Assembly (NCBI GenBank): GCA_029582155.1
Contig: CM055901.1
Coordinates: 53,635,206-53,699,205, forward strand
Reading direction: 5' to 3'
DNA length: 64,000 bases
Source: Panopea generosa
Taxonomy: Eukaryota; Mollusca; Bivalvia; Adapedonta; Hiatellidae
Made by a program: the position numbers and the translations under genes. Shown here one piece after another: positions 1-11,975 of the stretch. The number at the start of each line of letters is the position of its first letter. Position 1 is the first letter of the stretch. The notes under the pieces are model-generated. The model made no database searches, was not told the origin of the DNA, and worked only from the letters and a program-made list of their open reading frames with translations.

Positions 1-310
1 AGTTGGACTCTATCAAGAGAAGAAAGGTAAATCAATGATTAGGAATATCCTTACCATTTCCTTTACCACAAATAAGATAAAATGAGAAATTTCATTTATT
101 AAAGAAGATGAAATACATCAAGTCTAAAATAATATTTTATGTGGCCATCTGATTAAAACTTGTGTCTTGGTCGTTTTCATATATAATGGAAATCTGGTAA
201 AAATCACATCATTATACTGTTTTAAGAAAAACAAGATAAATAACAAAAGAGTTGAAAATAAAAACAAAATATTCAAAAGGTTGATAAACAATTATTCTTG
301 GAAACAATCA
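1..310. other. AT-rich flank, nothing recognised
   Basis: No supported exon, RNA or repeat was seen. It is presumably intron or upstream sequence of the plus-strand gene whose last exons start at 3226. Confidence 0.4.
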
Positions 311-1460
311 GGCTTTATCATGCTCCCCCAAAGGGGGTAAGCATATAGCCACTGCTTAGTCCGTGCATGCTTCCATGTGTCACTAAATTCTTGTCCGGGC
401 TATTTCTCTACAACATCTGGTTGGAATTTTATGAAACTTGCTGAGATGCATCACTACCAAGTGGAGATGTCCATAATATCTTTTTGTTCCAGCTCAATTA
501 TTTTTCACGGAGTTTTGGCCCTTTGATTTTGTCTGTGACCAAATTCTTTTCCGGGATATTTCTCTACAACCCAATGTTGGAATTTTATGAAACTTGCTAG
601 GATGCATCACTACCAAGTGGAGATGCACATAATATCATTGTGTTCTGGTTCGATGATTTTTCATGGAGTAATGGGCCTTTAATTGAGTCTATGACCAAAT
701 TCTTGTCCGGGCTATTTCTCTACAACCCAATGTTGGAGTTTTATGAAACTTGCTAGGATGCATCATTACCAAGTGCAGATGTGCATAATATCTTTGTTTT
801 CCGGTTCGATGATTTTTCATGGAGTTATGGCCCTTTGATTATGTCTGTGACCAAATTCTTGTCGCACTATTTCTCTACAACCTCTGGTTGAAATTTCATG
901 AAACTTGCTAGGATGCATCATTACCAAGTGCAGATGCGCATATTGTCTTTATGGTTTGGTTTGATGATTTTTCACTGAGTAATGGCCCTATGATTTTGTC
1001 TGTGACCAAATTCTTGTCCGCACTATTTCTCTACAACCCCATGTTGAAATTTTATGAAACTTGCTAGGATGCATCACTACCAAGTGGAGATGGGCATATT
1101 GTCTTTGTGTTCCGGTTCTATGATTTTCATGGAGTTATGGCCCTTTCACTGAGTCTGTGACCAAATTATTGTCCCAACTATTTCTCTACAACCTCAGGTT
1201 GGAGTTTTATGAAATTTGCTTTGTTTGTGTTCCAGTTCGATGATTTTTCACGGAGTTGTGGCCCTTTCATTCTGTCTGTGACCAAACTCTTCTCCGCTCT
1301 TTTTCTCTACAACCTTTGATTGGAATTTTATGAAACTTGCAGGGATGCATGATTACCAAGTGCAGATGTGCATATTGTCTTCATGATGCTATTTCGCTAC
1401 AGCCTCTGGTTTTAATTTTTTAAACTAGCTAGGATATGCACATATTGTCATTTTGTTCTG
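311..1460. repeat. tandem repeat, about 156-bp unit, ~7 copies
   Basis: Successive units start with the motif ccaaattcttgtccgg or a variant near 385, 541, 697, 853, 1008 and 1163, a spacing of 155-156 bp. A shortened last interval begins near 1284. Each unit also carries 'tatgaaacttgctaggatgc' and a 'tggccctttgatt' motif. Copies differ by roughly 10-20% by eye. No protein is encoded; short ORFs are incidental. Confidence 0.85.
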
Positions 1461-2227
1461 GTTCAATGATTTGCGAATGTGTTCTGTCAAGTGCAGAGCC
1501 ACATATTGTTCCTGCTATGCAGTTTGGTATTTTTCAACCAAGTAGCCATCAGCACTAAGGGAATATGGTACAGAGTCAAACACTCACTTGGGGAGCATCC
1601 ATCGGTTCCACCGATATTTTCTTGTTTCAGCTGGAAACATTTTAAACTATTACTTGACTGTAACACAATTAACTGAATTATGTCAATGTCATTATGTTTT
1701 CAACCTTCTGGGTAGGCTTGGAATATATTGTTTTTGTCCGTCTGTCTGTCCAGTTTGATGAACATTGTGGGAAGTATCAGTATGAACTCTAATTGTGTGT
1801 GTCATGATCTGATGATGTTTTAAGAGATATATGCCCTTTATAAGTTTTAAAATAGAATGATTATCTGTACTTCATCTCCTTAACCATTCTGTAGATTTTG
1901 ATGAAACTTTGTGCTGTGTAGGAAGCATCAGTATGTAATCAAGTTGTGCAATCACCATAGTGTTCTAATCAGATGTTTTTAAAGAAAATTTACACACCTT
2001 GTTTTAAAAAAAAAAAATCTTGTCCATGCCTCATATCCTTAACCACTCATTTGATTTTGATAAAAAAATTATTCTAGGAAGTATCAGTATGAAGTTTAGA
2101 ACAAGAACATAGAAATTTAGAACAAGAACATAGAAGTTTAGAACAAGAACATATCATTTCAGGGTTCTAATTTTAATTGTTCAATCAGTTTCTTTAAAAA
2201 AGAAATGTTTCATCTCTGACTAAATAT
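1461..2227. repeat. decayed repeat units
   Basis: Three weakly similar segments (about 1750-1860, 1880-1990 and 2040-2110) each hold a 'gatgaaactt...ggaagtatcagtatgaa' core, like the preceding array in style but strongly diverged. A short 'agaacaagaacatagaa' triplication lies at 2098-2152. No gene is supported. Confidence 0.45.
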
Positions 2228-2352
2228 GAGTAGAATTACCTCCTTCTGCATGTAACTGACAAATTCTCACATAAATTTTCGGACGGAGTGGGACTTGAAC
2301 CTATGACCTGATCTTGAGCTGATGCCTTAGACAACTCAGCTACTGAGGACCC
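2228..2352 (-). mobile_element. tRNA-derived SINE remnant (family B)
   Basis: Read on the minus strand there is a pol III B-box-like motif (aggttcaagtccc) and an A-box-like 'gctgagttg' about 40 bp upstream. The downstream body resembles segments near 18.2, 30.8 and 50.9 kb, all containing the 'aagtaact...ttctcac' core in this orientation. It looks 3'-truncated and diverged. Confidence 0.5.
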
Positions 2353-2358
2353 CATTAG

Positions 2359-3137
2359 TATGAACTCTAATTGTGCATTATAGCATGAAGTTTAGTTGTA
2401 CATTATAACATGAAGTTTAGTTGTACATTATAACATGAAGTTTAGTTGTACATTATAACATGAAGTTTAGTTGTACATTATAACATGAAGTTTAGTTGTA
2501 CATTATAGCTTGAAGTTTAGTTGTGCATTATAACATGAAGTTTAGTTGTACATTATAGCTTGAAGTCAAGTTGTGTATTAAAGAATGAAGTCTGATTGTG
2601 AAATAAAGCATGAAGTCAAGTTGTGCATTATAGTATGAAGTGTTGTTGTGCATTATAGTATGAAGTGTTGTTGTACATTATAGTATGTAGTCTTGTTGTG
2701 CATTATAGTATGAGGTCTAATTGTAAATTATAGTATGAAGTCTTGTTTTGCATTATAGTATGAAGTCTAGTTGTGCATTATAGCATGAAGTCTAGTTGTG
2801 CATTATAGCATTAAGTCTTGTTGTGTATTAAAGTATGAAAACTAGTTGTGCATTATAGCAAGAAGTCTAGTTGTGCATTATAGTATGAAGTCTTGTTGTG
2901 CATTATAGTATGAAGTTTAGTTGTGCATTATAGTATGAAGTCTTGGTGTGCATTATAGTATGAAGTCTAGTTGTGCATTATAGCATGAAGTCTTGTTGTG
3001 CATTATAGCATGAAGTCTTGTTGTGTATTAAAGCATGAAGTCAAGTTGTGCATTATAGCATGAAGTCTTGTTGTGCATTATAGCATGAAGTCTTGTTGTG
3101 CATTATAGCATGAAGTCAAGTTGTGCATTATAGCATG
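2359..3137. repeat. minisatellite, 25-bp unit, ~31 copies
   Basis: The unit is like cattataacatgaagtttag plus ttgta, 25 bp. The first copies (2401, 2426, 2451) are nearly identical and later ones diverge to 'agtcttgttgtgcattatag'. It ends about 90 bp before the exon at 3226 and so lies in an intron or just upstream of it. Reading frames inside it have no significance. Confidence 0.9.
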
Positions 3138-3225
3138 ATTTTTTTTTATTTTTGGAATAAAGAGGACAGCTCGAAGACACGCTTTGTTAGAAATCAATTT
3201 CAAGTTGCTATATATTTTTTTGCAG

Positions 3226-3386
3226 GTGATAGATATCGTTCGGTCCAATGTGCGTGCCGTGTTACAGCGCACGTGGAGGGTGTCAGACGTGGACAACCTG
3301 CAGCTGTACAGAGTGTTCTCTCGAGTGTTCAACAGGCTCTTGTGGAGTCATGGCCAGGGACTCTGGAATTGTTTTTCATCCTCAGG
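3226..3386 (+). CDS. coding exon, unrecognised gene (antepenultimate)
   Basis: It is preceded by a tatatatttttttgcag acceptor and followed by a gg|gtaact donor. The 161 nt encode 53 residues plus two bases and include VFSRVFNRLLWSHGQGLWNC. It is more GC-rich than its surroundings. Confidence 0.6.
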
Positions 3387-6300
3387 GTAACTGTTTTGCT
3401 TGGTGTATAATATAATACAGTTTTTACAGTTTTGATGATATTATATAAAATATACTGGATTACATCTGCAAAAAGTAGGATATATATAAGAATCAGTCCT
3501 GTCCCATAATTGCCATTCCCTCTATGTAACATTATCTTTTCTCATCAAATCTTAACTGCACATGGTCTGTACATAGTTCAATAATGTGTCCATGTGACCT
3601 TGGTTACTAAGAATTGGTAAGTTATCTCTGGTCGGAATTTAGAAAAATTACATGTTGTTGGTTTTTTTCAAGACAAACAACAAATTCAATATTTGTGTGA
3701 ACCCTGGGAATAGGTTGGATAACTTCATGTTGATTTTAGGCATATGCCTCTATATATACCCACTGACCCTGTATTGCCAAAAGGATACCTATTCAAACAA
3801 ACCTTAATATATTGAAAAGGGATTTCCTAACTTGGGCCACATGTGTAGGTAAGATTAAAGTAGATTTCCCACTTAAAATGGCTACATATTATGTGACGTT
3901 ACATTAAATGAGTCACATGATTTCAGATGATTTCAATTTGATCTGTTATACAGGTTCATCTTAGAAAGAGACCGAATGATGATGTGAAGGTCATCAAGCA
4001 GTATTTAAGTGCTGTCTATTTTTGGAATGGTGATTTTTTTTCAAGTTTATCACTCAAAGTTAAATACCGGTATCGATTTGTTACATTTTGGTTTATCGGA
4101 CATACCAAACCATTTGGGTTTTATCTATTAATGATAATGAGATGCTTTTTATCCATTTTAGTTTGTTTTTTTAGTTTTTAAAGACATAGCGTTTTTTCCT
4201 TATATAGTTCCTTTAATACTTGCTCCTTATAATCTCATTAACTACATGGTTGAAAGTTAGCATTATGGCCTCTTTTTTACTTAGAAATTTTGGTTCCAGT
4301 TTTATAACAAGCTTCTATTTCTGTAATTACTACTCACACATTGATGAAATTATATTAGTAAAGTCATTAGTGCAGTCCTTAAAACTAAATTAATTTCTCT
4401 TTTCAGAAACCAGGGAAATTGGGAAACTATATTCAGTAAGAGCTCAGACTCCATCACAGAAGTGGAACTGAATTGTTGTCGGCGTGTTGTACAGCTGTGT
4501 AAAGACTGCCTCTTGATTGTGTATCAGTTTGCTGCAGAGGCCAAGACTGCCACACAGGGAGTGGGAGGTGATAACAAAGAGAATGAGACATTAAATACAC
4601 AAAGGTATGATATAAACATAGATTACAGAAGACAATAAAGTATAAAATGTTTTCATTAACGAACACAAATTAAACTAAACAATAAGAATAAAATAACAAC
4701 CACTATATATAACTTGACAACAGCAATGTAAATTAATAAACATAGATTGTGTTTGATGCCAGAACTGTTACATATATATGAAGAAACTTGCATTTAAAAT
4801 TACATACTAAAAGTATGTACCAGAAATTAAACCTGTTAATCTCTCCGCACATTGTTCGTTAAAATAATTCACTTCAAATGTAATTTTTACTCTGACATTG
4901 TTCTTGTTGGTATTAAGCAAGATGTCATAAATATATACGTTCATAACAGCATTGTTTTGATGTAACATCTATATCATTTTACAGTTTCCGTTTTAAGATA
5001 TGTTTGTAGACTTGAAAATGAAAATATATATGAATACAATTTGTGGATATAGATTACAAAAATTTATTTAGTCCCATATTTAAATCAGGTCATGAGAAAG
5101 TGGTCACGTGACATGGACGATACAATTTTCCTCCATGGTGAAAACTCTTGTTTTCTATGAGCATAAATGAAAGAATATTTTCCTCCCATTTTTCTCAGTC
5201 AAATGATAATGGCCATCATCTTAAAGATATATACTTTTTTTCTATGCAAATTTAACGCCCATTATTTACTGAAACTGGTGCCTGATGCATTGACTGAAAC
5301 TGGAGCCTGGTGAATTTACTGGAACTGGGGCCTGATGTATTTGCTGAAATTGCTGGGGCCCAGTGTATTAACTGAAACTTGGGCCAGGTGTATTTACTGA
5401 AACTAAGGCCTGATGTTTTTACTGAAACTGGGGCCTGATGTATTTGCTGAAACTGCTAGGGTCAGATGTTATTACTGAAACTGGGGCCTGTTGCATTTAC
5501 TGAAACTGGGGCCTGTTGCATTAACTGAAACTGGAACCAGGTCTATTTACTGACACTGGGGCCTGTTACATTAACTGAAACTGGAGCCAGGTCTATTTAC
5601 TGACACTGGGGCCTGTTACATTAACTGAAACTGGTGCCTGATGCTCTTATTGAAACAGGGGCCTGATGTATTTACTGAAACTGGGGCCTTTGCATTTACT
5701 GAAACTTGTGCCTAATGTATTTACTGAAACTGGGGCCTAATGTATTTACTGAAACTGGTGCCTGATGTATTTACTGAATCTGGGGCTTGATGCATTGGCT
5801 GAAACTAGGGTCTGTTGCATTTACTGAAACTGGTGCCTGATGCTTTTACTGAAACTTGGGCCTGATGTATTTGCTGAAATTGCTTGGACCCCAATATATT
5901 TACTGAAACTGGGGCCTAATGTATTTACTGAAACTGGGGCCTTTGTATTTACTGAAACTGGTGCCTGATGTATTTACTGAAACAAGGGCCTGGTGTATTT
6001 ACTGAAACTGGTGCCTGATACATTTACTGAATTTTGGGCATGATACATTCCCTGAAACTGGGGCCTGTTGCATTTACTGAAGTTAGAGCCTGATGTATTC
6101 ACTGAAACTGGGACCTGATGTGTTTACTGAAACTGGTGCCAGATGCATTTACTGAAACTGGTGCCTGATGTATTTACTGAAACTGGTGCCAGATGCATTT
6201 ACGGAAACTGGTGCCTGATGCATTTACTGAAACTGGTGCCAGATGCATTTACTGAAACTGGTGCCAGATGTATTCACTGAAACTGGCCTGATGTGTTTAC

Positions 6301-6656
6301 TGAAACTCAGGTGCCAGATGCATTTACTGAAACTTGGGTCTGATGAGAAACTGGGGCCTGATGTATTTACTGAAACTGGGGCCTGATGGATTTACTGAAA
6401 CTGGCCTGATGTTTTTACTGAAACTGGGGCCTGATGTATTTACTGAAACTTGGGCCTGATTTATTTACTGAAACTGTGATTTGGTGTATTTTAATTAACA
6501 TCATCTATAAACTGTAACTGTGTGTCAAACAGAAAAATATTATAATACATGTTTGTTTTTTTCAGAAGTGAAAGCAAGCCATCTCTTGTACCACCAACCC
6601 AAACACTTAGTCAGAGATACAGCAAACTTTACGCACGTGCTGAGAGTTTGTCCTGA
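3226..6656 (+). CDS. 3' end of an unrecognised gene (three terminal coding exons)
   Basis: The exons 3226-3386, 4407-4604 and 6566-6656 join in one frame with canonical AG acceptors and GT donors and matching phases (2, then 2), ending at TGA 6654-6656. The joined piece is about 149 aa. It opens VIDIVRSNVRAVLQRTW, is helical-looking with paired cysteines (NCCRRVVQLCKDCLL), then has a polar linker (GGDNKENETLNTQ) and ends QRYSKLYARAESLS. I do not recognise the family and assign no function. The 5' part lies outside the window or in upstream exons I could not find. The frame continuity across two introns makes coding status credible. Confidence 0.65.
3387..4406 (+). other. intron with MITE-like repeat copy
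   Basis: It is AT-rich. About 3700-4215 is a copy of the approximately 620-bp repeat also found whole at 23214-23840 and shorter at 50432-50847. Shared landmarks are 'gatttcctaacttgggc', 'catcttagaaagag' and 'gataatgagatgctttttat'. The left end of this copy is lost or unrecognisable. Confidence 0.6.
4407..4604 (+). CDS. coding exon, unrecognised gene (penultimate)
   Basis: The acceptor is ctcttttcag and the donor ag|gtatga. It encodes NQGNWETIFSKSSDSITEVE and continues through a cysteine-rich helical stretch and an acidic polar tail. Its 198 nt are in phase with both neighbours. Confidence 0.65.
5252..6495. repeat. minisatellite, 25-bp unit, ~50 copies, intronic
   Basis: The unit is like ctgaaactggggcctgatgt plus attta, 25 bp, with many substitutions and small indels. 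It fills most of the last intron of the unrecognised gene (4605-6565). The 5' part of that intron (4605-5251) is plain AT-rich sequence. Confidence 0.9.
6566..6656 (+). CDS. last coding exon, unrecognised gene
   Basis: The acceptor tttttttcag is strong. The exon encodes RSESKPSLVPPTQTLSQRYS and a short tail, with stop TGA at 6654. An overlapping longer frame starting at 6520 crosses the acceptor and is probably a shadow. Confidence 0.55.
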
Positions 6657-7714
6657 TAACTGCACATGTGCAGCCCCGTGCAATCATTTGTGTGTTACTA
6701 AAACTGTCATGAAGGGACAAAACTAACCCATGATCTAATCACACAATTTGTTAATTAGTTGTTATTAGTGTAATCAAGTGTTTTCTTGTTCCCCAAATAA
6801 TTATAGAGCCATCAGGTTAGATTCAGCAAAACAAACATATTTTGATTAAGAGGTACATGTGTCCCATCATCCACCCTTCCACATGTTACACACAGGTATG
6901 AAATGAACAACAAACATAGATCACAGAAGACAAATATAATATGACATGAACATAAACAAAGATAGATTACAGAAGACAAATATACGTAGTAGTAATATAT
7001 AGTATGAAATAAACAACAATAAAAGAAAAATATGGGGTGACTGTATGAGCTGTTTTCATGAATGAAGCCTTGCCATGGTTCCTTATATGGAGATTTAGCA
7101 ACTAAATCATTGATGATTTGGAAATTTGAAAGCTGATCTACAAAGTCTTTAGCTACTAACCGATGGTCAGGATCTAATTTGGCGAAAAAGGAAATATGTA
7201 ATCAGGTGAATGGAGAGTCTGTTTACAAACATCTGTAAACTGACAGAGGCGTTCCTAGATGGTTTTTGAGCATAAGCCCAAGGAAGGGTGTGGGAAGGTG
7301 GTGTCCCCCTCCTACTTGCTGGGAGTTGGGGTCTTGCCCCTCCCCCCCCCCCCCCCCCCGAGATTTTTTTTTTTAATAAACCCGCAAATGAGTTGTTTTT
7401 AGCAACTTTGACATGTACTGTGAACTGTGAAGATGTTTAAAATGCCCAAAATTAATTAGCACATATCCATACACCATACCCCACAAATTCATTTTTATTG
7501 CATTTTTGCCTTTTTCAACCTTTTTTTACTTTCCTGTTCATGTTATACCCCCAGGTATATAGGAGTATGTCTAGGAACGCCCCTGACTGACATTAATTTT
7601 GATCCCATAAAACTTAATTTACTCCTGAGGTGGATGGCTAGTACCGGTATTTAAAATTAGTGAACGTCAATCAATGTAACTTCTATTAGTGTTAAAATAC
7701 TAATTTATTTTAGC
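6657..7714. other. 3' flank of the upstream gene, AT-rich
   Basis: It presumably contains the 3' UTR and then intergenic sequence. Visible items are a degenerate direct repeat 'aacaacaaacatagatcaca' near 6905 and 6950, and a poly-C run at about 7341-7358 followed by poly-T. No gene was seen. Confidence 0.4.
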
Positions 7715-7893
7715 TCATTTGCAAAGCAAGCTGAGAGCTTATATGAACTGCCCTGAAGTTCTCATCCAGGGTAGAACCAGACCTGAAGTGATTTTTTATA
7801 AATCGCTTGGTTGAACTAATGGAATCAAACTCGTAACCTGTAACTTAAGAGGCAAACACTATCTGCATCACTGCCCCGCTTACACTTCTATTC
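7715..7893 (-). mobile_element. tRNA-derived SINE remnant (family C)
   Basis: On the minus strand it has a tRNA-like head and a body containing 'tctaccctgg', the counterpart of the 'agtactggttttgcccag' motif in plus-strand copies near 25.8 kb. It also shares 'cttatatgaactgc' with the copy at 35.6 kb. It is diverged. Confidence 0.5.
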
Positions 7894-9633
7894 ATCTCTT
7901 ATCTATCAAACTGAATGTTTCATCTATTACAATTTCTTATTAAAGTGATAGTGACTTAGTGACAAAACACTTTAAAGGTACACTATGGACTTTATATAAA
8001 CAACATAAGACTATTATATTTGTGCCTTTTCATGGTAAATTTTGTTTCTTTATTTGGAAAATGACCTGTTACATGTTTGTATTTAAGAAATTGTAAATAG
8101 TTGACATATGATTTATCTTAGATGGTTCTTGTTAAATGATTGTTCAACTTATTGTACTAGTAGTTTTTTTTTTTAGATAATTATTTATTTTTTATTGCAT
8201 ACTGATAGTACCGTTGTTAACTAGCGAATTAATTTTTGCAACATGTTATTTTTGTTATATTGTATAGTAAACATTGACCTTCTGTTTCACATAAGTTTCT
8301 ATGGTTTCAAAACATTTTCTATAAAACAATATTGTAGATGGTTAACATATTTAGAACTCATATTGCTACTGGTATAAGCTTAAATCCATATGAATGGTTT
8401 TAAAATGAGGTAAGAGAGTTATAAGAAAATTTCTTAATTTCTGAGTTGAAGCGATTTCTTTTTATTAAAGATACTTCATGAACATGGGTGACCCGGGTAT
8501 AATGATTAGTAGGCATTTCTTACATAGTACTCATCTAATCATTTTGCAGGTTATCTAACAAAGGATTCTAAAAATAACATTTTATGCCAATATTAAAAAG
8601 TATTATGAACATAATGGTTTTAGTTCAATTTTGCATTTGAAGTTCTTGAAAAACTTGTACCAAAACTGAGAGTGGATGATTTTTAGACTGGATCCGGCAT
8701 AATTTACCCAACGCAGACTGTCAACCAGTCGATAATCCAATCAGGGATTGATATTAGAAAAGCAACCATTTCTAAGTAAACATTACATTGTATTACATTG
8801 TATTTACTTGGACAAACAAAGCCACCTGGCCAGTGGGCAGAGTAATACTTGCTCTCACACCAGATCAATTGCATATATGTTGTCTATCCCGGTGTTCAAA
8901 TTCAGGTCTGCTATTCCCCAATGAAAAAAGCAGCAGGAAATTCTATGCCTGTCCCACAATTCATAGCAGTCTATCTGTTACCAAACTGTGACATTATTCA
9001 ACTTCAGCAACTGACCAGTCAGCATGCTCTAAATCTCACTGCTATGTGACAGACCCGAGCAGAGAGAGTTGGAACAGTTTCTAATCTTGTGTGGAACAGT
9101 CCTGTTATTTACAATAATGGAGAAAACACATTTTTTAAATTGGCTAGAGCATTAGTGCCTAAGTTTTATCACTAACAGTACAGAATATAGTAGTTTTGAA
9201 GGATACGAGAATCTTTGTTTAAAATAAGTTGTGAATAACAATAAAAAGCATTAATAGCTCAATGAACTGTTACCTTAAAGTTTTAAGAACCAGTCGGTCA
9301 CAATTCTAGACTGGCTGTACTATTGCTGTTTTATTATCTGCTGTTTCCATAAACAGCATTAGGGTTTAGTAAAAGTTATTGAAAATATTTTAAAATTGAT
9401 ACCAGTTAGCAATAAAGTTGGAAATTATCAGCAATAGATACACCTATATGCAAAGTAAAATACCAACTATACTGAACGAAACGGCTCACCCACCATCTGA
9501 CATTTTATGTACCTGACCTTTTATATATTCTCTCAAAAAGTATCAAAGCAACTTCCTTGAAATTTGGAGTTCAATAGGAAAGAACATTTTGGTTGTAATA
9601 ATTGTATGTTAATGTTGTATTACTTGTATACAA
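7894..9633. other. intergenic, nothing recognised
   Basis: AT-rich sequence with homopolymer runs. Overlapping 66-67 aa frames near 8.8-9.05 kb show no recognisable domain or splice context and are treated as chance. Confidence 0.35.
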
Positions 9634-9923
9634 GCCGGGCCCGATTAGCTCAGTCGGTTACGCGTCTGACTATCAATCCATAGGTCACGAGTTTGAATCC
9701 CCCGCCCAGCAATAGTCTCCGTGATGATTGATATATGACATTGTGTCTCATTAACATTCGTCTCTCACCACTGATTCAAGTGGGAAAGTTATCAGTTACT
9801 TGCGGAGACGGGGTGTGCTCGAGTACTAGTTAATCCCAGGAAACAGTGGTTAGGTTAACTGATTGTCTGTTAGCCCTCATAGCATAAAAATGACGCTAAA
9901 TATTCAATCAATCAATCAATCAA
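9634..9923 (+). mobile_element. full-length tRNA-derived SINE (family A) with 10-bp TSD
   Basis: It has a tRNA-like head (A box in tagctcagtcggtta, B box ggtcacgagtttgaatccc), a body with 'gattcaagtgggaaagttat' and 'gtggttaggttaactgat', and an (atca)n tail. The direct repeat ttgtatacaa at 9624-9633 and 9924-9933 is the target-site duplication. The head is not a free tRNA gene because the SINE body follows directly. Confidence 0.85.
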
Positions 9924-9933
9924 TTGTATACAA

Positions 9934-10724
9934 ATTTTAATAAAGCCACTCAATATTTTGACGAAGATATTGGAAATACAAAAGTAGCGGGTTAGATGTT
10001 CCGTTCAGTATAGTATGTTGTTATTCATTTGCTTAATACCTCATCAGTATAATTTAAGTTTTCTGTACATGTGCTTGTATCTATTGTAGTATCAGTTAAA
10101 TTAAAGTATGCCACAATTATAGGCTTAACCTGTGAAGAGAGAAGCATACATCAGCAGTCCTGCTAGCTCAGTTGATGGAGTATTCACCCTTACTGCCATT
10201 TAAAAACTACAAGATGACTCTGGGCAGGTTTTATATAATTATATACATGATTCAAATCAGAGAACCTTTTTTTTTTTCAAATTTTCAAAATCACCACCAC
10301 ATTGTGTTTGTTACAACTTTGCATACTACTAGATTAGTGTTAATACATTTAAGTGGCAAAAAAATATTTTCCAATAAATGTGTTATATGCCATTTGAAAA
10401 AAGAAAGTAAACTCCAAATGTCAAAAATTTGAAATTCTTGAGAGGAGCTTGTAAGTTTATGCACTCTAAATTGCAAACAAATACACATGTACCTGTGTTT
10501 ATGCACATTTCTGCAGCCTAGTAATATTTAGGACACTACCATCACTGACAAGTTAGAAAAAGCTGTTGTAAATTAGTCACTCCTACATAACTCTCTGCCC
10601 CATCAGTAAGTTTTTGACCTTTAAGCAAAAGGTCTCAGAAAGGAGACATGGACAGGCTGCATATTTTCTCATCCTGTTAGATAAAAAATGTGTTATTTCA
10701 ATGAATAGCTTGTGTATTACTTGT
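9934..10724. other. intergenic, nothing recognised
   Basis: AT-rich. An isolated A-box-like 'tagctcagttgatggagtat' near 10167 may be a SINE head fragment. No gene is supported. Confidence 0.35.
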
Positions 10725-10940
10725 TTGGCCATTATAAATTAATGGCTAGATTATCATCCAAATTTTTCTTAAAACGGGGCGGGCGGGAGGGTTTTATTTT
10801 TATTTTTAAAATTTTTGATGTTTTTTTTTGATGTTTTTTTATTTTTATTTTTTTTTATGGAAATAAAAAGGGTCGGGCGGCATGAAAATTAGGGGGCGTG
10901 CGGTGATGATAATCTAGCAATTAATTTATTATGGCCTTAC
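10725..10940. mobile_element. MITE, ~33-bp terminal inverted repeats (family A)
   Basis: The left end, around ggccattataaattaatg, and the right end, around caattaatttattatggcc, are inverted copies and continue with 'ctagattatcatc'. The interior is T/A-rich with a 'cgggcgg' motif on each side. A second copy lies at 26931-27135 in an SCPx intron. No transposase is encoded. Confidence 0.7.
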
Positions 10941-11359
10941 CAGTACATTTTTTGTATAGTCAGCAGTCAAATATCATTCAAACTGAAGTTATCTTATCCA
11001 TACTTACATGTAGTGTTGAATATTTTTCCATGCATGTTTGCATATGTTGTTAGTAAACATGTTATACTAAGAGCCAAGGTCATTATAATAATTAAATGAA
11101 GTGATTGCATGTATTATTACAACATGCTGTGTGGAAACGTTGACTAGTTAGTAGTTCATAGTTTAATTTTTAATCCATCTAGTAGTGAATATCAATAACG
11201 TGTTATAAATTAAATTGTTTATGAATTCAATGCATTTTTAGTATATAGCAACACTTCATTTTATTGTTAATGAAGTTGATAGTGAATTATTATGTTCTAT
11301 TATGTTTTATTTCATTTGCCAAAGTCTATTAAATAAAGTTGTATGTATTACCGGTAGTT
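10941..11359. other. intergenic, nothing recognised
   Basis: AT-rich sequence without a supported gene or clear repeat. Confidence 0.35.
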
Positions 11360-11650
11360 CATTGTTAGTTTTCAGTACATATGTGAATATCTAGTTCAGT
11401 ATTAATGATGTTATATTTTGTGAATTGTAAAGTACAAAGATTGAAAGGTGTCAGTATATATGTGAATATCTAGTTCATTGTTAATGACATTACATGTGAA
11501 TTATAAAGAACCGATACAAAGATTGTAAGGTTTCAGTATATTATGCAAATTTCTTTAAGTTCATTATTAATGTTATGTGAATTGTAAAGTACAAAGATTG
11601 TAAGGATTCAGAACATTCTGTAAATGCTTAGTGCATTATTAATAACAGTT
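11360..11650. repeat. tandem repeat, ~80-bp unit, ~4 copies
   Basis: Units starting near 11373, 11453, 11534 and 11609 share 'cagtatatatgtgaatatct', an 'attaatg' core and 'aaagtacaaagattgtaagg'. They are diverged and non-coding. Confidence 0.65.
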
Positions 11651-11827
11651 CATTTATATGCATAAAATTATTTTGAGTGGATATAAAACAAAAGGTTAAT
11701 GAGTAATTTCCACCACATCATGTCTGGAACCAGTCTTAATCATGATCACCTGGCTGCTTTACTTAGAATCAAGTATTTAGCATATACAATTGTTTTTAAT
11801 GAAACATGCAAGATAGACATTGTTGAT

Positions 11828-11975
11828 CAGTCATGGTCTAGTGACACAGCCAAGATCAGTGGGTGCTGATTCAATCGCCCCACCACTATCACGTATTGTG
11901 TCCTTATACAAGAATCATAATACTTAAAGATTTAGTACTGGTTTTACCCGGGAAGATTTGCATACTTGTATGCTG
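11828..11975 (+). mobile_element. tRNA-SINE remnant (family C)
   Basis: It has a degenerate tRNA-like head (gtctagtgacacagcc, then ctgattcaatcgcccc) and the downstream 'agtactggttttacccggg' motif shared with the 25.8-kb copy. It lacks clear TSDs. Confidence 0.45.

Noticed and set aside
9637-9712. tRNA gene at the SINE head
   Set aside because: The A and B boxes are present, but a SINE body and (atca)n tail follow and TSDs enclose the whole, so it is a SINE head.
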